Source of the DNA: Fragum whitleyi
Taxonomy: Eukaryota; Mollusca; Bivalvia; Cardiida; Cardiidae
Length of the DNA stretch: 64,000 bases
Reading direction: 5' to 3'
Assembly: GCA_948146395.1 (NCBI GenBank)
Contig: OX411558.1
Coordinates: 53,143,622 to 53,207,621 of the forward strand
The position numbers were made by a program, and so were the translations under genes. Numbering within the stretch: the first letter of the stretch is position 1; the number at the start of each line of letters is the position of its first letter. Below, piece by piece: positions 50,901 to 61,882 of the stretch. Under the pieces are notes generated by a model that saw nothing but the letters and a program-made list of their open reading frames with translations, was not told the origin of the DNA and made no database searches.

Positions 50901-51950
50901 CTAGAAAGCCATGAATGGCTTGAGTCGCTCCACAGGCTTGAAATTCTTGTAAAGCAATAAAAGTTTTGACTAGACTTTTAGATATTTTGGATTCTACTGA
51001 TGTTGAAAATGATTTTCAAAGTTTCAATTATATAACATATAGAGAAATGACATCCGCCCTTAAAATGCATATTTTCATCTGATCACAATAATCTTTTGTA
51101 GACTGATTAAGGGTCACTCAAGGATCATTCCAGTAAAATTTGGTTGATATCCATTGGTTAGATTATGAGAAAATGATATCCAAAGTTTCCACTATGTAAC
51201 ATATAGAGAAATGACCTCTGCCCATAAAATACATACTTTTCATCTGATCACTATAATTTTTGGTAAACTGATAGAGGGTCACTCAAGGACCATTCCAGTG
51301 AAATTTGGTTGATATCCATTTGTTAGAATCCGAGAAAATGATTTCCAAAGTTTCCACTATATAACATATAGAGAAATGACCTCCGCCCATAAAATACATA
51401 ATTTTCATCCGATCACTATAATTTTTGTTAGACTGATAAAGGGTCACTCAAGGACCATTCCAGTGAAATTTGGTTGATATTCATCTCTTACTTTATGAGA
51501 ATATTATTTTCAAAGTTTCAACTATATAACATATAGAGAAATGACCTCCGCCCATAAAATGCATATTTTCCACACGATCTCAATAATCTTTTGTAGACTG
51601 ATCAAGGATCACACAAGGATCATTCATGTAAAATTTCATTGGTATCCATCAATTAGAATCTGAGAAAACTCACTTTTTACCATATTTGGAAATTAGCCAC
51701 GCCCATTAAATCCATGTTTTTCATTGGATCAAAATTTCTTGAACAACTTTGAAAGAGGGTCACCCAAGGATCATTCCTGTGAAGTTTGGTTGAAATTCAC
51801 CCAGTAGTTTCTGAGGAGAAGATTTTTAAAGAAAAAGTTTACGACCGGACGCACGGACGCACGGACGCACTGACGCACGGACGCACGGACGGACGCACGA
51901 CGGACACAACGCCATGACAATAGCCCCAGTGGCTTTCAGCCAGTGGAGCT
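50901..51950 (-). mobile_element. R1 pearl-like element, copy 6 (complete)
   Basis: Inverted, from CTAGAAAGCCATGAATGGCT to GCCAGTGGAGCT. About five core units and a long ACGG/ACGC microsatellite (51,847-51,900). It is close to copy 2 in length and sequence. Confidence 0.82.
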
Positions 51951-51973
51951 AAAAACGAAAACCAACATTTAAC

Positions 51974-53069
51974 AAGAGGACAATGATGGTCCTAGATCGC
52001 TCACCTGGGTCTCGTTGACCCCTGGGACATCACATTAATTAAATCGGCCGATTTTAAAAAAGGAGATCGTTTATACATAGGATCAATACCATAAAATATT
52101 TTCAGCCCAGAGCAAGAAGGGTGTGCCTTTTCACTCTTTGATCTTATGTAAAAAAAAAAGGATGCACCCATCATGCGCAGATGAGCTAAAAAGAATGCTC
52201 CCGCATGGAGCCCAAATATGACCCCAGGGTCTTGATATGAACAAACTTGGTAGGGGCCCACTAAAAGGATGCTACATACCAAATATGATAGCTGTGCCCT
52301 CTGGTTTCAGATTTTTAAAGATTTTCGTTCTTTCATTCTATGTAAAAAGGTTTACCCCCGGGTCGAGCCCAAATATGATCCCAGGGTCTTGATATGAACA
52401 AACTTGGTAGAGGTCCACTAGATGATGCTACATACAAAATATGAAGCTGTCTGCCTTCTGGTTTCAGGAAAGAATATTTTTGAAGATTTAATTTTTTTAC
52501 CCTTCATGCTCAGAAGAGCTAAAAGGGATGCGCCTGGGCTAAGCCAAAATTTGACCCCAGGGTATTGATATGAACAAACTTGGTAGAGGCCCACTACATG
52601 ATGCTACATACCAAATATGAAAGCTGTCTCCCATCTGATTTCAAAGAAGAAGATTTTTTAAGATTTTCGCTCTTTGATTCTTTGTAAAAAGGGTTGCGCC
52701 CGGGCAAAGCCCAAATATGACCCAAGAGTCTTGATAAGAACAAACTTGGTAGAGGTCCACTAGATCATGCTACATACCAAATATGAAAGCTGCCTGCCTT
52801 CTGGTTTCAGAGAAGAAGATTTTTGAAAATTTTCAAATTTTAACACTTTTTGTTGAGGGTAAGGAAAAGTTAAGGGTGGATTTAATTTATTTGAACAACT
52901 TTGGTAGAGCTTGACCCAAGGAACATCCCTGCCAAGTTTCATCAAGATTGGTTAAGAAGATGTTTAAAGAAATTGTGGACGACGGACGCCGCACGACGCA
53001 CATCTGACGACGGACATTGTACGATCACAATAGCTCACCTTGAGCACTTTGTGCTCAGGTGAGCTAAAA
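51974..53069 (+). mobile_element. R2a modular element (complete)
   Basis: The head AGGACAATGATGGTCCTAGA is an 8-bp-stem palindrome, followed by TCGCTCACCTGGGTC and TTGACCCCTGGGACATCACA. The core is about four units of 150-190 bp (GATGC.CCC...CCCAAATATGACCCCAGGG; CTTGATATGAACAAACTTGG; CATACCAAATATGA). The tail has a GACGACGGAC-rich run and then a perfect hairpin of about 16 bp (AGCTCACCTTGAGCAC / GTGCTCAGGTGAGCT) before AAAA. No coding capacity. Confidence 0.78.
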
Positions 53070-53073
53070 ACAG

Positions 53074-53155
53074 CAAATGGCGTCATAAAGCAGCGGCTGA
53101 TAAAAGGAACCAAGAACTAATTCAGGAAATAGACAGATTAAATAAGAAGGTAAAA
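53074..53155 (+). other. Short helix-like coding remnant
   Basis: Directly after R2a, a frame of 26 codons reads KWRHKAAADKRNQELIQEID, then RLNKKVKDY and stop. A basic segment followed by heptad-like hydrophobics resembles the start of a bZIP or coiled coil, but it is too short to assign. Confidence 0.2.
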
Positions 53156-53288
53156 GACTACTAAACGAGGTTGACTACGAGTTCTACCAACTAAGTCTAC
53201 ACTCCCGCGATAGTACCATAGACACAAGCTTCAAAGAGAGCAGAGATGCCAACACGAGCGTCGGAAACCTTGTGCACATTATTTGAAC

Positions 53289-53949
53289 CGGGTCTAAGAT
53301 CGCTCACCTGAGTCTCTTTGACCCCCTATCATTTGAACAGGCAGATATTATAAAGGAGATAATTTGTACACCAAACCAAGTTTCAAGAAGTTCTGGCCAG
53401 AATTGTGGCCTCTTGAGTTATAACAAAAAAATTACCATTAAGGCTCCTTTCCCTGTGAAATCGCATGGATCCTTTTAATTTTCAAAAGGTATCATCCTTA
53501 TGACTTGACCAACATTCTAACCAAGTTTCATGAAGATTGGGCCATAGTTATGGCCTCTAGGGCTTAAACACGATAATTGTCATGAAGGCCCCTTTTCCCG
53601 TGATATTGCATGGATCCTTCCAATTTTCAATAGGGTTTATCCTTGTGATTTGGCCAACATTTATAGCAGTCTTCATGAAGGTTGGATAATATTTGTGGCA
53701 ACTAGAGCATAAAAAGAAAATTGTCATAAAGGCCCCTTTTCCTGTGATATAGCATTGACCCTTCAAATTTTTAAAAGGGTTCATCCTTGTGACCTGGCCA
53801 TCATTCTGACTAAGTTTCATGAAGATTGAGTCATATATGTGGCCTCTAGAGTGTAAAAACTAAGATTGTTGACGCCGGACGACCCACGACTGACTTTCAA
53901 TGATCACAAAAGCTCACATTGAGCACGATGTTCTCAGGTGAGTTTAAAA
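53289..53949 (+). mobile_element. R2b modular element
   Basis: Same head and tail as R2a (AGATCGCTCACCTGAGTCTC; AGCTCACATTGAGCAC...TCAGGTGAG), but the core is the GGCCCCTTTTCC type, with about three units. The left few bases are replaced. Confidence 0.72.
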
Positions 53950-53952
53950 ACA

Positions 53953-54052
53953 TGCTTGACAGTAAGAGGAGAGTTGCAGGGAGTGCACATTGGCATGTCC
54001 TCCCCCTTAAAAAGATAGGAGTGTGTGAGATATGAATGGCCAATGCGCGCAA
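53953..54052 (-). mobile_element. LINE ORF2 C-terminal fragment (about 100 bp)
   Basis: Matches the LINE C region around 36,376-36,470. It encodes on the minus strand IGHSYLTHSYLFKGEDMPMC, then the cysteine/histidine segment. No 3' tail is attached, so it is an internal fragment. Confidence 0.8.
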
Positions 54053-54204
54053 GCTACAGAATAATAGGGGATATCGACGTTATAAGGAGCCTTCGATACA
54101 CATAACTATCTCAGGTCAATGTATGAGCCCGAGACAGATTCATGGACAGCACCAAACTAGCCGAGTCACAAGCGAGATCGACATCAACGGTTCCAAAGGT
54201 GACA

Positions 54205-54580
54205 CGTAGAGTGCAAATTGTATACCAAAGTAAATCAAATAACTTTAACAGTAGACGATGCTACACCTACTCCGTCATCAACACCAATGAAATTCAGATA
54301 CCTTAGAGTATCATCCGTCTCCGATAAACCAATTTCGGAGAAAACGGAGGACAGTTGGAAGGAGTCTTTTGTTTTTTGGGACCGTTTACTTACATTTTTG
54401 ATTACATTCACTTTATTTGCAAGCCCCTCTTCGAAAGCTTTGTGAATACCGGCAAACATATTTTTGAGGGAGGAATTGTGGAAATATACGACTCTGTATG
54501 CACATCTGCCGTGCAAAATGTTGAGACTAATTCCGATCAAGTACTAACGGCTTATCCTCTCAATCGATTATCCCAGTAAA
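54205..54580 (+). pseudogene. Unrecognised coding remnant with membrane-like segment
   Basis: The frame from about 54,195 reads ITLTVDDATPTPSSTPMKFR, a Lys/Glu-rich part (DKPISEKTEDSWKES), then a hydrophobic stretch WDRLLTFLITFTLFA. It shifts near 54,425 and continues FESFVNTGKHIFEGGIVEIY to NRLSQ. The continuity of protein-like sequence across one shift argues for a former gene of about 120-130 residues with a transmembrane segment. The family is unknown; the opposite strand is also open here. Confidence 0.3.
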
Positions 54581-54648
54581 GGACAGTAAATTAGTCAGGG
54601 ATTGTTCTGTAATTCTAGACGCACAGACAGTACCATCTGATATATTTG

Positions 54649-54829
54649 AAATCAGAGGACCATGATGGTCATAGATCGCTCACCCGAGTCTCTTTTACCC
54701 CTAGTACATCACATTAATTAAATAGGCAGATGTCAACAGGGAGATGATTTCAACATAAGATCAATACCATTATATCTTTTCAGCCAAGAGCAAGAAGAAT
54801 ATGCCTTTTCGCTCTTTGGTTCTATGTAA
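54649..54829 (+). mobile_element. R2a element, left part (interrupted)
   Basis: AGGACCATGATGGTCATAGA head and the start of the R2a core, ending at TTCTATGTAAA. The continuation (AAAAAGGATGCACCC) is found at 56,090, after an insertion. Confidence 0.7.
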
Positions 54830-56089
54830 ATCAAAGGCCTGAAAGGCCTGAATTGAAGACAGGATTGAACATTAACAATTGGAAACATTCTATTTCTATT
54901 TTTCCATTGAGATATTTCGATCTCCATTTCAGGTTATTCTCCTTGCATATGGTCTTACTTAGTAGAAAATTATTTTTACTACAAAAAATATATAAACCTG
55001 TTAAGACAACCAACCTTTCAGGCCTTTTCCACGGGACTGCTTTTCTATATCAAGATTCGGGTTGAACTATCCGGTGAACTATCAATTTTGACAAAACTGC
55101 CAGAATGACAGATCGTTAAATGAAATCCCGAGCTACAGCATTTATCACCTTGAGTAGAATTCTTTCAAAGTCCACTCCAGAATGTTACAAATAAATCCAT
55201 TCCAGTTTCCAAAACAGTTTTTGTTATTGTCAGAAAATTGTCGAAAACAAAAGCGGAAACTCAAAACCGGGGTCGCGCATGCGTGGTACTACTGTATAGG
55301 CCATTCGGGACACCACTCGGCCAATCTAACGCATTCGTCACAACTCGGCCGATTCCGTAACCTACATTTAGATAGATCTGAGACTTCGGAGATCGCCCGA
55401 TGATTGCCGAGTGAATATCACGATCACGATCTGTTGCCGTTTACGGAAATGACCGAGTGATGTTCCGAATGCTGTTCTATATGGATAGACAAAACAAACC
55501 TAATAATAAAGTAATTTGATAGGCCATCGAAATTTCTCCGTAAATCCAAGTAAAAATTCAAACCTAAGAAATTCCAAGGGTTTACGAGTTTATTCAAATA
55601 GCCTTGTGCTATTTTAGTTTTTATCCATTTACACTACGACAGGCCCGGGAGACGGATAAATAAAGCAACCTTAAGGACACACAAACACACAATTTTACGA
55701 GAAATAGGGAGTCTAAAATGGGGAACTGAAAATAGCTTGCCAATGCTATGCATAAAAACAGTTGTAGGATGCAATTGAAAATTTGGAGCAATTGCAAAAG
55801 ATTGCAGCCGAAAACGCCCTAAAACAGCACCACTTACGAATGTAAAACACGTTTCTGCAGGCAACTTCTGCATAGATCACGTGTTCACTCCACTGAGGTC
55901 CCGGCCAGAATTTAGGTCAGCACCAAAATTTTACGGTATATTGCTACATGCTACAGTATTGATTATTTTTGCCGCGTTTATATTTATGAATGGGTCTACT
56001 TTTTTGAGCGTAATGACACATGTAGGTTTGTTATCAAAATCCGATGGCGACGATCCCTATATTGAAAGACAGGTAAACCTGTCTTCAAT
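54830..56089. mobile_element. 1.24-kb insertion with 12-bp inverted ends
   Basis: ATTGAAGACAGG (54,852-54,863) and CCTGTCTTCAAT (56,078-56,089) are perfect inverse copies, and the sequence on either side joins into one R2a core unit. Just outside the left repeat is a doubled AAGGCCTGA motif, with its inverse TCAGGCCTT at about 55,018. The interior has no transposase-like frame; the 79-codon minus-strand frame at 55,634-55,873 is not recognisable. It is a non-autonomous DNA element of unknown superfamily. Confidence 0.55.
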
Positions 56090-56519
56090 AAAAAGGATGC
56101 ACCCGAGTGGGGCGAAAATGTGACCCCAGGGTCTTGATATGAACAAACTTGGTAGAGGTCCACTAGATGATGCTATATACCAAATATGAACGCTGCCTTG
56201 CATCTGGTTTCAGAGAAAAAGATTTTCCTATTTTCACCAATTCTGTTGAGGGTAAAGCTGCCTGCCTTCTGGTTTCAGAGAAGAAGATTTTTGAAAACTT
56301 TGAAATTTTAACACTTTTTGTTTAGGGTAAAGGGAAAGTTGAGAGTGGATTTCATTTATTTGAACAACTTTGGTAGAGCTTGACCCAAGAAACATTCCTG
56401 TCAAGTTTCATAAAGATAGGCCCGCCGGTAAGATGTGTAAAAAAATTGTGGACGACGCTCGACGGACATTGTACGATCACAAAAGCTCACCTTGAGCACT
56501 TCGTGCTCAGATGAGCTAA
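56090..56519 (+). mobile_element. R2a element, right part
   Basis: Continuation of the element at 54,649: core units, GACGACGCTCGACGGACATT run, and terminal hairpin AGCTCACCTTGAGCAC / GTGCTCAGATGAGCT. Confidence 0.7.
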
Positions 56520-56877
56520 AAAAGGGTTGCGCCCGGCCCGAGCCCAAATGTAACCCCAGGGTCTTGATTTGAACAATCTTGGTAGAGGTCCACTAGATGA
56601 TGCTACATACCAAATATGACAGCTATCTGCCTTCTGGTTTCTGATTAGATTTTTTGAAGATTTGCCTATTTTCACCCTTTTTGTAAAGGGTAAAGGGAAT
56701 GTTTAGGCAGGATTTCATTTATTTGAACAACTGTGGTAGAGCTTGACCCAAGGAACATCCCTACCAAGCTTCATCGAGAATGGCCCTCTGGTTAAGGAGA
56801 AGATGTTAAAAGAAATTGTGGACGACTGACGACGCACATTGCCCGATCCATTAGCTCACCTTGAGCACTTGTTACAT
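56520..56877 (+). mobile_element. R2a element, truncated
   Basis: A further core unit and tail (TTGCGCCCGGCCCGAGCCC; CCGATCCATTAGCTCACCTTG) start directly at the preceding tail. The terminal hairpin is cut after its first arm. Confidence 0.65.
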
Positions 56878-57136
56878 TCGAAATCAACAAGGACTTCTCC
56901 CGTGTACCAAACGTTCGAAGAAACGCCAGAGGGTATGCAGCGGCTTTTTTAAAGGATACTTAACGGTGAGTTTGCCGCTCGCCACGAATGAAAAATTATC
57001 TGACCTCTAGATATGCTTTCTAAAGTATTTTATAGTTACACGACCAAAAATGTCACCCATCGCCTTGTTATTATTTATAGGTTTATTATTTCGAAAGGTA
57101 TTGAAGACAGAATTTGGACATAGGCATTTAATCCCC
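56878..57136. other. No gene called; possible exon end
   Basis: A short frame with TRTSPVYQTFEETPEGMQRL and a GGTGAGTT donor-like site at about 56,970 are suggestive of an exon, but frames do not join convincingly to the remnant at 57,137. Confidence 0.25.
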
Positions 57137-57280
57137 GAACAGATTCTACCTTTGAAGAGTACTTACGTCAACGGGTTAAAAATACTTTGATGAGGAGAGA
57201 GAAATCTAGAATGGAAAAGTTTGCCAAGTTACAGTCATCGAGAGTCGAAAATCCTAATTGTTATTGTGTGTGTATAATAT
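57137..57280 (+). pseudogene. Unrecognised basic exon-like remnant
   Basis: After an in-frame stop or acceptor-like CATAG, the frame reads AFNPRTDSTFEEYLRQRVKN, then TLMRREKSRMEKFAKLQSSR, and ends with a cysteine-containing tail and TAA. It has a strongly helical, basic composition. It could be the last exon of an unknown gene. Confidence 0.3.
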
Positions 57281-57419
57281 AAATGGATAAATCTTAAATT
57301 TATCTCAGACTAAACATTTAAAAGTGATCCAATCTGTATGTAAATAATCGAAGTTAGTTCGTATTTAGTTATTGATTATTAACTACAGACCATTGACTTT
57401 CATTTTTATTTGATCTGTG

Positions 57420-57545
57420 ATAGCTTTTTTTTTTTTTTTCGTTTTGCATCACTTAAGAAAATAGATAATTTTCTATTAAATATCATCTATTTATTATATA
57501 TAAAATAATATATAATTATATATATATATATATATTAGTAATTAG
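57420..57545. repeat. AT-rich simple repeat
   Basis: A poly-T run followed by TA-rich sequence and a (TA)n stretch at about 57,510-57,535. Confidence 0.9.
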
Positions 57546-57724
57546 AAAAACACATTCTTTTAGCTGTATGACTGATATGATTCAATAGTGGAGTTCAGGA
57601 TAGCGTTTGGAGAGACGTTTTACTATCCCAGAAATCGCATAACCTTTGCTTGCATCTAAGTGATATATGAATAATGATCCCATGTCAACCTAATATTGTA
57701 TGAAACATTGTTTGATAAATGATC

Positions 57725-57995
57725 TACTTCAGTCATACATAATCAGCATCTAATCACAATATTTTTGGAGACTGCTGAAGGATCTCTTAAGAATCAATCA
57801 AGTAAAATTTTGTAAAATCCATCGGTTAGATACTGAGAAAATGATTTCCAAAGATTGCATTATATAACAAATAGAGATAGGACCTCCGCCCATTCAATAC
57901 ATATTCTTCATCTGATTACAATATATTTTTACAGACCTGTAGGAGATCACTAAATAATCATTCCAGTGAAAGTTGGTTAAAATCTTAAGTGACTG
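57725..57995 (-). mobile_element. R1 core fragment, copy 7
   Basis: Two degenerate core units in reverse orientation (ATCTAATCACAATATTTTTGG; TAACAAATAGAGATAGGACC; GTGAAAGTTGGTTAAAATC). No termini. Confidence 0.6.
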
Positions 57996-59286
57996 CGTAA
58001 AGATGACGTAAATAAGCTAGCGAAACAAGCCAAGCAGTAAAATATATAGCGCGTTAGGTTGTTTATTATTCTTTATTCATTTTTTAATTGATGAAGCTGT
58101 TGAAATCTTAACTTCGAACTCTACTTCTCTTCCTTCTCTTTTGATCTTGAGATCATAACGCACCCCTTCGCTGTCGTAATGATTAAATAAGAAAAATATA
58201 CGTCAAACGTTCAACCGGAAGTAGGTCAAAAGCGATTGTAGGTCAAAAGCCTACTGGAGCAAAACCTAAGCAGACAAACGTCCACTGGCCATAAGCCCAC
58301 CCCATATGGCACACTTTGCCACTCGATATACATTTTGATATTGTAACAAGATTTTGATTTTTTTAATAATATGAACATTGCATATAAGCACTTTCTTAAT
58401 CCTTTATTTCGTGATAATTACTTAATCTTGTACTCATTGTATTTAATAATGGTTGACACCTCTTTCTGTTCCCATTTTGTCTGCAATCTGCTTTTATTCA
58501 TATTCAATTTTACATTCTGTATCTGTATTGTTACGGCGCAGGACCACTTCTGGTATGATGCGTCGGTCTGGGAGTGTTGGTCGCTAGTCGCGATGCGTGA
58601 GAGCTGTTTTGAAGCTCCCTACTGTTTTGGCTTAATAAAATCCCAATAAATCAATTCATGATTCAAATGTAATCAGTCACAATATTTATTAAATACCTTT
58701 GAATAAAACAGATGTTTCTCAAAAACAAAAAAAGGCGTTTTTAAATTGATTAAATTGAATTATTATTCAAATGAATAATTAATATTAGAAATGGGCTTTT
58801 GTCCTATGTTCTGTGGGCTTTTGTTCAGAAGGGTTTTGGGTTTTCCACTGGGATTCTGTCCCTGACCGTACCCCGTCAATAACATAGCAGAAGAGTGCAG
58901 TGAACTGCTTTTGTAATCACACAATTTGGTAGATACCTTGGTTAAAATGACATTAATCGTTAAGCTGAAACTCCTACAGAAGAAAAAAATAGGGATTCTT
59001 TTTTTAGTTTTGATCAAGTTATTATCCTCTCAACTGATCTAAAGCGATTCAACCTTGACCTATTTTCACCTTATCATAAGTTTGCGCTCTATTTGATACT
59101 CTTAGCACAAATAAAGAGATATTGTACCAACGAGTTATGTAAAGTGTAATAATTAAGCATTGAAATTGACGATTGTAACAAGTTAGGAAAATTTCAACGA
59201 CCTGCATTTTCCTCCGCTAGCAGTTATATTTCATTCGAACAAAGAGGTTTCTGTCCATTGAAGTCAGCAATCACTTTCATGTTATA
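57996..59286. other. No gene recognised
   Basis: AT-rich. The 92-codon frame at 58,371-58,649 is hydrophobic without any recognisable domain, and AATAAA-type signals near its end are expected by chance at this base composition. Confidence 0.4.
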
Positions 59287-60148
59287 TACTAGTCAAAACT
59301 TCTAACCGGCCACTTTAAAAACAAAGATATTTTTTTCTGTGGTGTTTGGATTTTCGTGAAATTTGCTATGTGAATTTTTAAGCAACTTTCCAGATGATTT
59401 TGGCGAAAATTTACCGTTATTTCATTGATTTTAAAGCGCAACATGAGCAAAGCTCAAAAAGCTCTAAATTTACACAGAGCTCAAAGTATTGTCAATAAAG
59501 CAATTTTTGTCTCATGGGTCGTTAGCTGCAACATAGACTAGGAAAAAAACTGAAAATGTTCGACAATTGTGCGCGGCAAATGACCTTAGAAGAAAGTGAT
59601 AGAGCTTATGTTTGCAGAAAAACGGTTCCTAGAAACAACACCTAAAACACGTTTTTCTTCCAAAATGCATAAAATATAGACTGTTAATTCCCGTTGAGCT
59701 ACAAAATGTAGGATATGTGAAAAAATCTGTTTGACACATCTTTTTTTTCACACCAGACCATATTTGAGCATAATCGCTAGATAAAATGGTTTGCCGGTTG
59801 AATTTAAACACCATTTTACCATGCCTCCTATTCTTCCTGTTTCTCCTGTAGTCAAAGGTCACGCAAAATTGACAATGTTTTCCATTTTTTTTCTTGGTCT
59901 GGGTTGCAGCTAACGATTTGCGTACTTTGATTTATTGAAAGTATAATATCCCGAGCTCTATTAAGATTTAGAGCTTTTTGAGCTTTTCCTTTATTACACA
60001 TCCAAATTTGATAACTATTGGTAAATCATAATCGAAATCCATGTACATTATGCTTTAAAATCCACACATCAAATTTCATCAAAATGTTAGAACTTTTAAA
60101 AAAGTTATCGTAATTTTTAAAGTGGCCGGTTAGGACTTTTGGCCAGTA
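59287..60148. mobile_element. Palindromic Tc1/mariner-like MITE
   Basis: The ends are TACTAGTCAAAACTTCTAAC...CGGCCACTTTAAAAA and its inverse at 60,113-60,148, with TA on both sides (59,285-59,286 and 60,149-60,150). The inverted similarity continues far inside: AGCTCAAAAAGCTCTAAAT, CGTTAGCTGCAAC and the ATGTT..ACAATT segments all have inverse partners. The whole 860 bp is thus an imperfect palindrome centred near 59,700. TIRs starting (C/T)ACTGGCCAAAAGT and TA targets are typical of Tc1/mariner-derived MITEs. No transposase is present. Confidence 0.75.
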
Positions 60149-60426
60149 TATTTCGTTTGAGCGTGCAGTTGAATTTCATATTTCGCGTTTAAATCAATTC
60201 ATTAAAGCAACAAACATCAAGAATGTTGTCTATATGGTAAGTACAACTCACAATGTCTTACCTTAGAGAAAACAAAATAGACACACCAGAGGCCATATGA
60301 TTAGCTGGATTAACCTGAAAATTGGTCAAGTTAGTTGTCTTGATGAAATTTAGGTCAAGTTCTAAGTAAGTTCATAAACATGATCACAAGTTCAACTCTA
60401 AGAAAAATCTGGTAGACGCTACCCGT
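60149..60426. other. No gene recognised
   Basis: Spacer between two related MITEs, AT-rich. Confidence 0.35.
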
Positions 60427-61007
60427 CACTCCTCAAAACTCCTAAGCGACCACTTGCCTTTTTGGTCACATGTTACAAATGCCGCATGGTTTTATCCCGT
60501 TTTCGCTAATATAATGCAGCCAATGCATTTGAGAATTTAACAAGAGAAAAATCAATGAAATAATTCAACAAAATATGTTAAAAAATTAAAGGAAAGTAGG
60601 AGTACCCTCGATTTCAAAGTTAACATTGGTGGGTGGGATATTTTTGATATTTCTTATTAAGATAAGGATTGTGTACAGAGTTATGGTATTAATTATTATT
60701 TCAAGAAGTCCGCAGACGTTGTACCACTGATATCAGTACAAAAAATTGATAGGATTTGTGTTTTTTATGTGTCGAAAAATTCAAATTTCTTTAAAAGTTG
60801 TCAAGTTTGTGACTTTTGAATTTGAGGGTACATGCATTTCATTTCGTCTTTAGTACTTACTGATGCACGAATTTACAAAATAATCGGATAGGATGATGGC
60901 TAAATGGCCACTCTTTCGAAAAACAAAGTTGACATTTCAAAATAAAGGCGAAACATGTGTGAAAATGGAGAAAGATAAGGTGGCCGCTCAGAACTTTTGA
61001 TTAGTGT
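60427..61007. mobile_element. Second Tc1/mariner-like MITE, diverged
   Basis: The left end CACTCCTCAAAACTCCTAAG, CGACCAC and right end GTGGCCGCTCAGAACTTTTG, ATTAGTG are inverse relatives of each other and of the TIRs of the element at 59,287. The interior is not palindromic. Confidence 0.6.
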
Positions 61008-61193
61008 AGAGGAATTACATTTAGCCTTATCATCCTGAAAAATGACTAGAATGATTCTAAGTCGAGATCAAAATTGTCTCAAGTCAGCCCCGCAAACGTC
61101 TGTATAGGCACTCGGAATTCTCAGTTCTGAAAGAGAAAAAAAATAGAACATCATGTCTAGAAATAATAAGTTAAAAAGATTCAATTAACAGTA

Positions 61194-61882
61194 GCCCCCA
61201 GCTGGGCGGGGGGTAGAAATAGTCGGCTGCCGCCCATGTAGTCAATGGTAAGACCCCTAACAAATGGGCCCGCCTGTTTGCCGTGGGTGGAGACTCGTAA
61301 GGCCGGAAAAGAGGGTCCTGGTAGTTGAGGGAAGCCCAGGGATCTCCAGCTTCTCAACACGCTGCTTTGGCCTCGGCTTCGGCTGAAACGGGAGCCTGGA
61401 TGGGCCCGGTCTAGGCAATCGGCTGGTCGTTTTAGACTGGGGCATCTACTTTTGTAATATGAAATATTTTGTTGTATTAAAGATGTTCTGTCATGATTCT
61501 TATGACACATTACTAAACATTTTGTTGTACCAATTTTTTTTTGAAAACACTTTGGTATAAAACTCATTGTTGTACTAAGTGCAAAGGTTTAAATGCCCGT
61601 GTCACTCATATTTTATATTTTAGTAGTATTTTAGTCCTTGTCTATATAGGCTCATGGGCTAAGCGGGTTGAATGGATTTTGTGATTTGGCATCATTTGCA
61701 CGGCTTGATTCTTTGTTAGGAAATTGTTCGTGCAATCGCTGTCATTCATTTTGTCGTTTCTGCTCGAGTATACTATTCGGGTAGCCCCGACATGGGGGGG
61801 CTGGAAACCCGCCCTTTCATGTCCCCTTGTAGGACTCCGTGGAGGGTGGTGGCCCCGGATAGTGAACACCAACAAAACTAAT
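61194..61882 (+). promoter_or_regulatory. LINE 5' UTR (presumed internal promoter) with antisense frame
   Basis: GC-rich at its start, where CCCCCAGCTGGGCGGGGG can fold on itself, then AT-rich. LINEs of this type carry internal promoters in the 5' UTR; none is directly identifiable here. On the minus strand a 128-codon frame (61,567-61,181) runs out through the LINE 5' end. A frame of the same length is in copy A (7,068-6,682), and its downstream part is recognisable in the B/C subfamily. Confidence 0.5.

Noticed and set aside
58371..58649. 92-codon hydrophobic frame
   Set aside because: AT-rich DNA readily gives Phe/Leu/Ile-rich frames; there are no motif, splice or homology clues.
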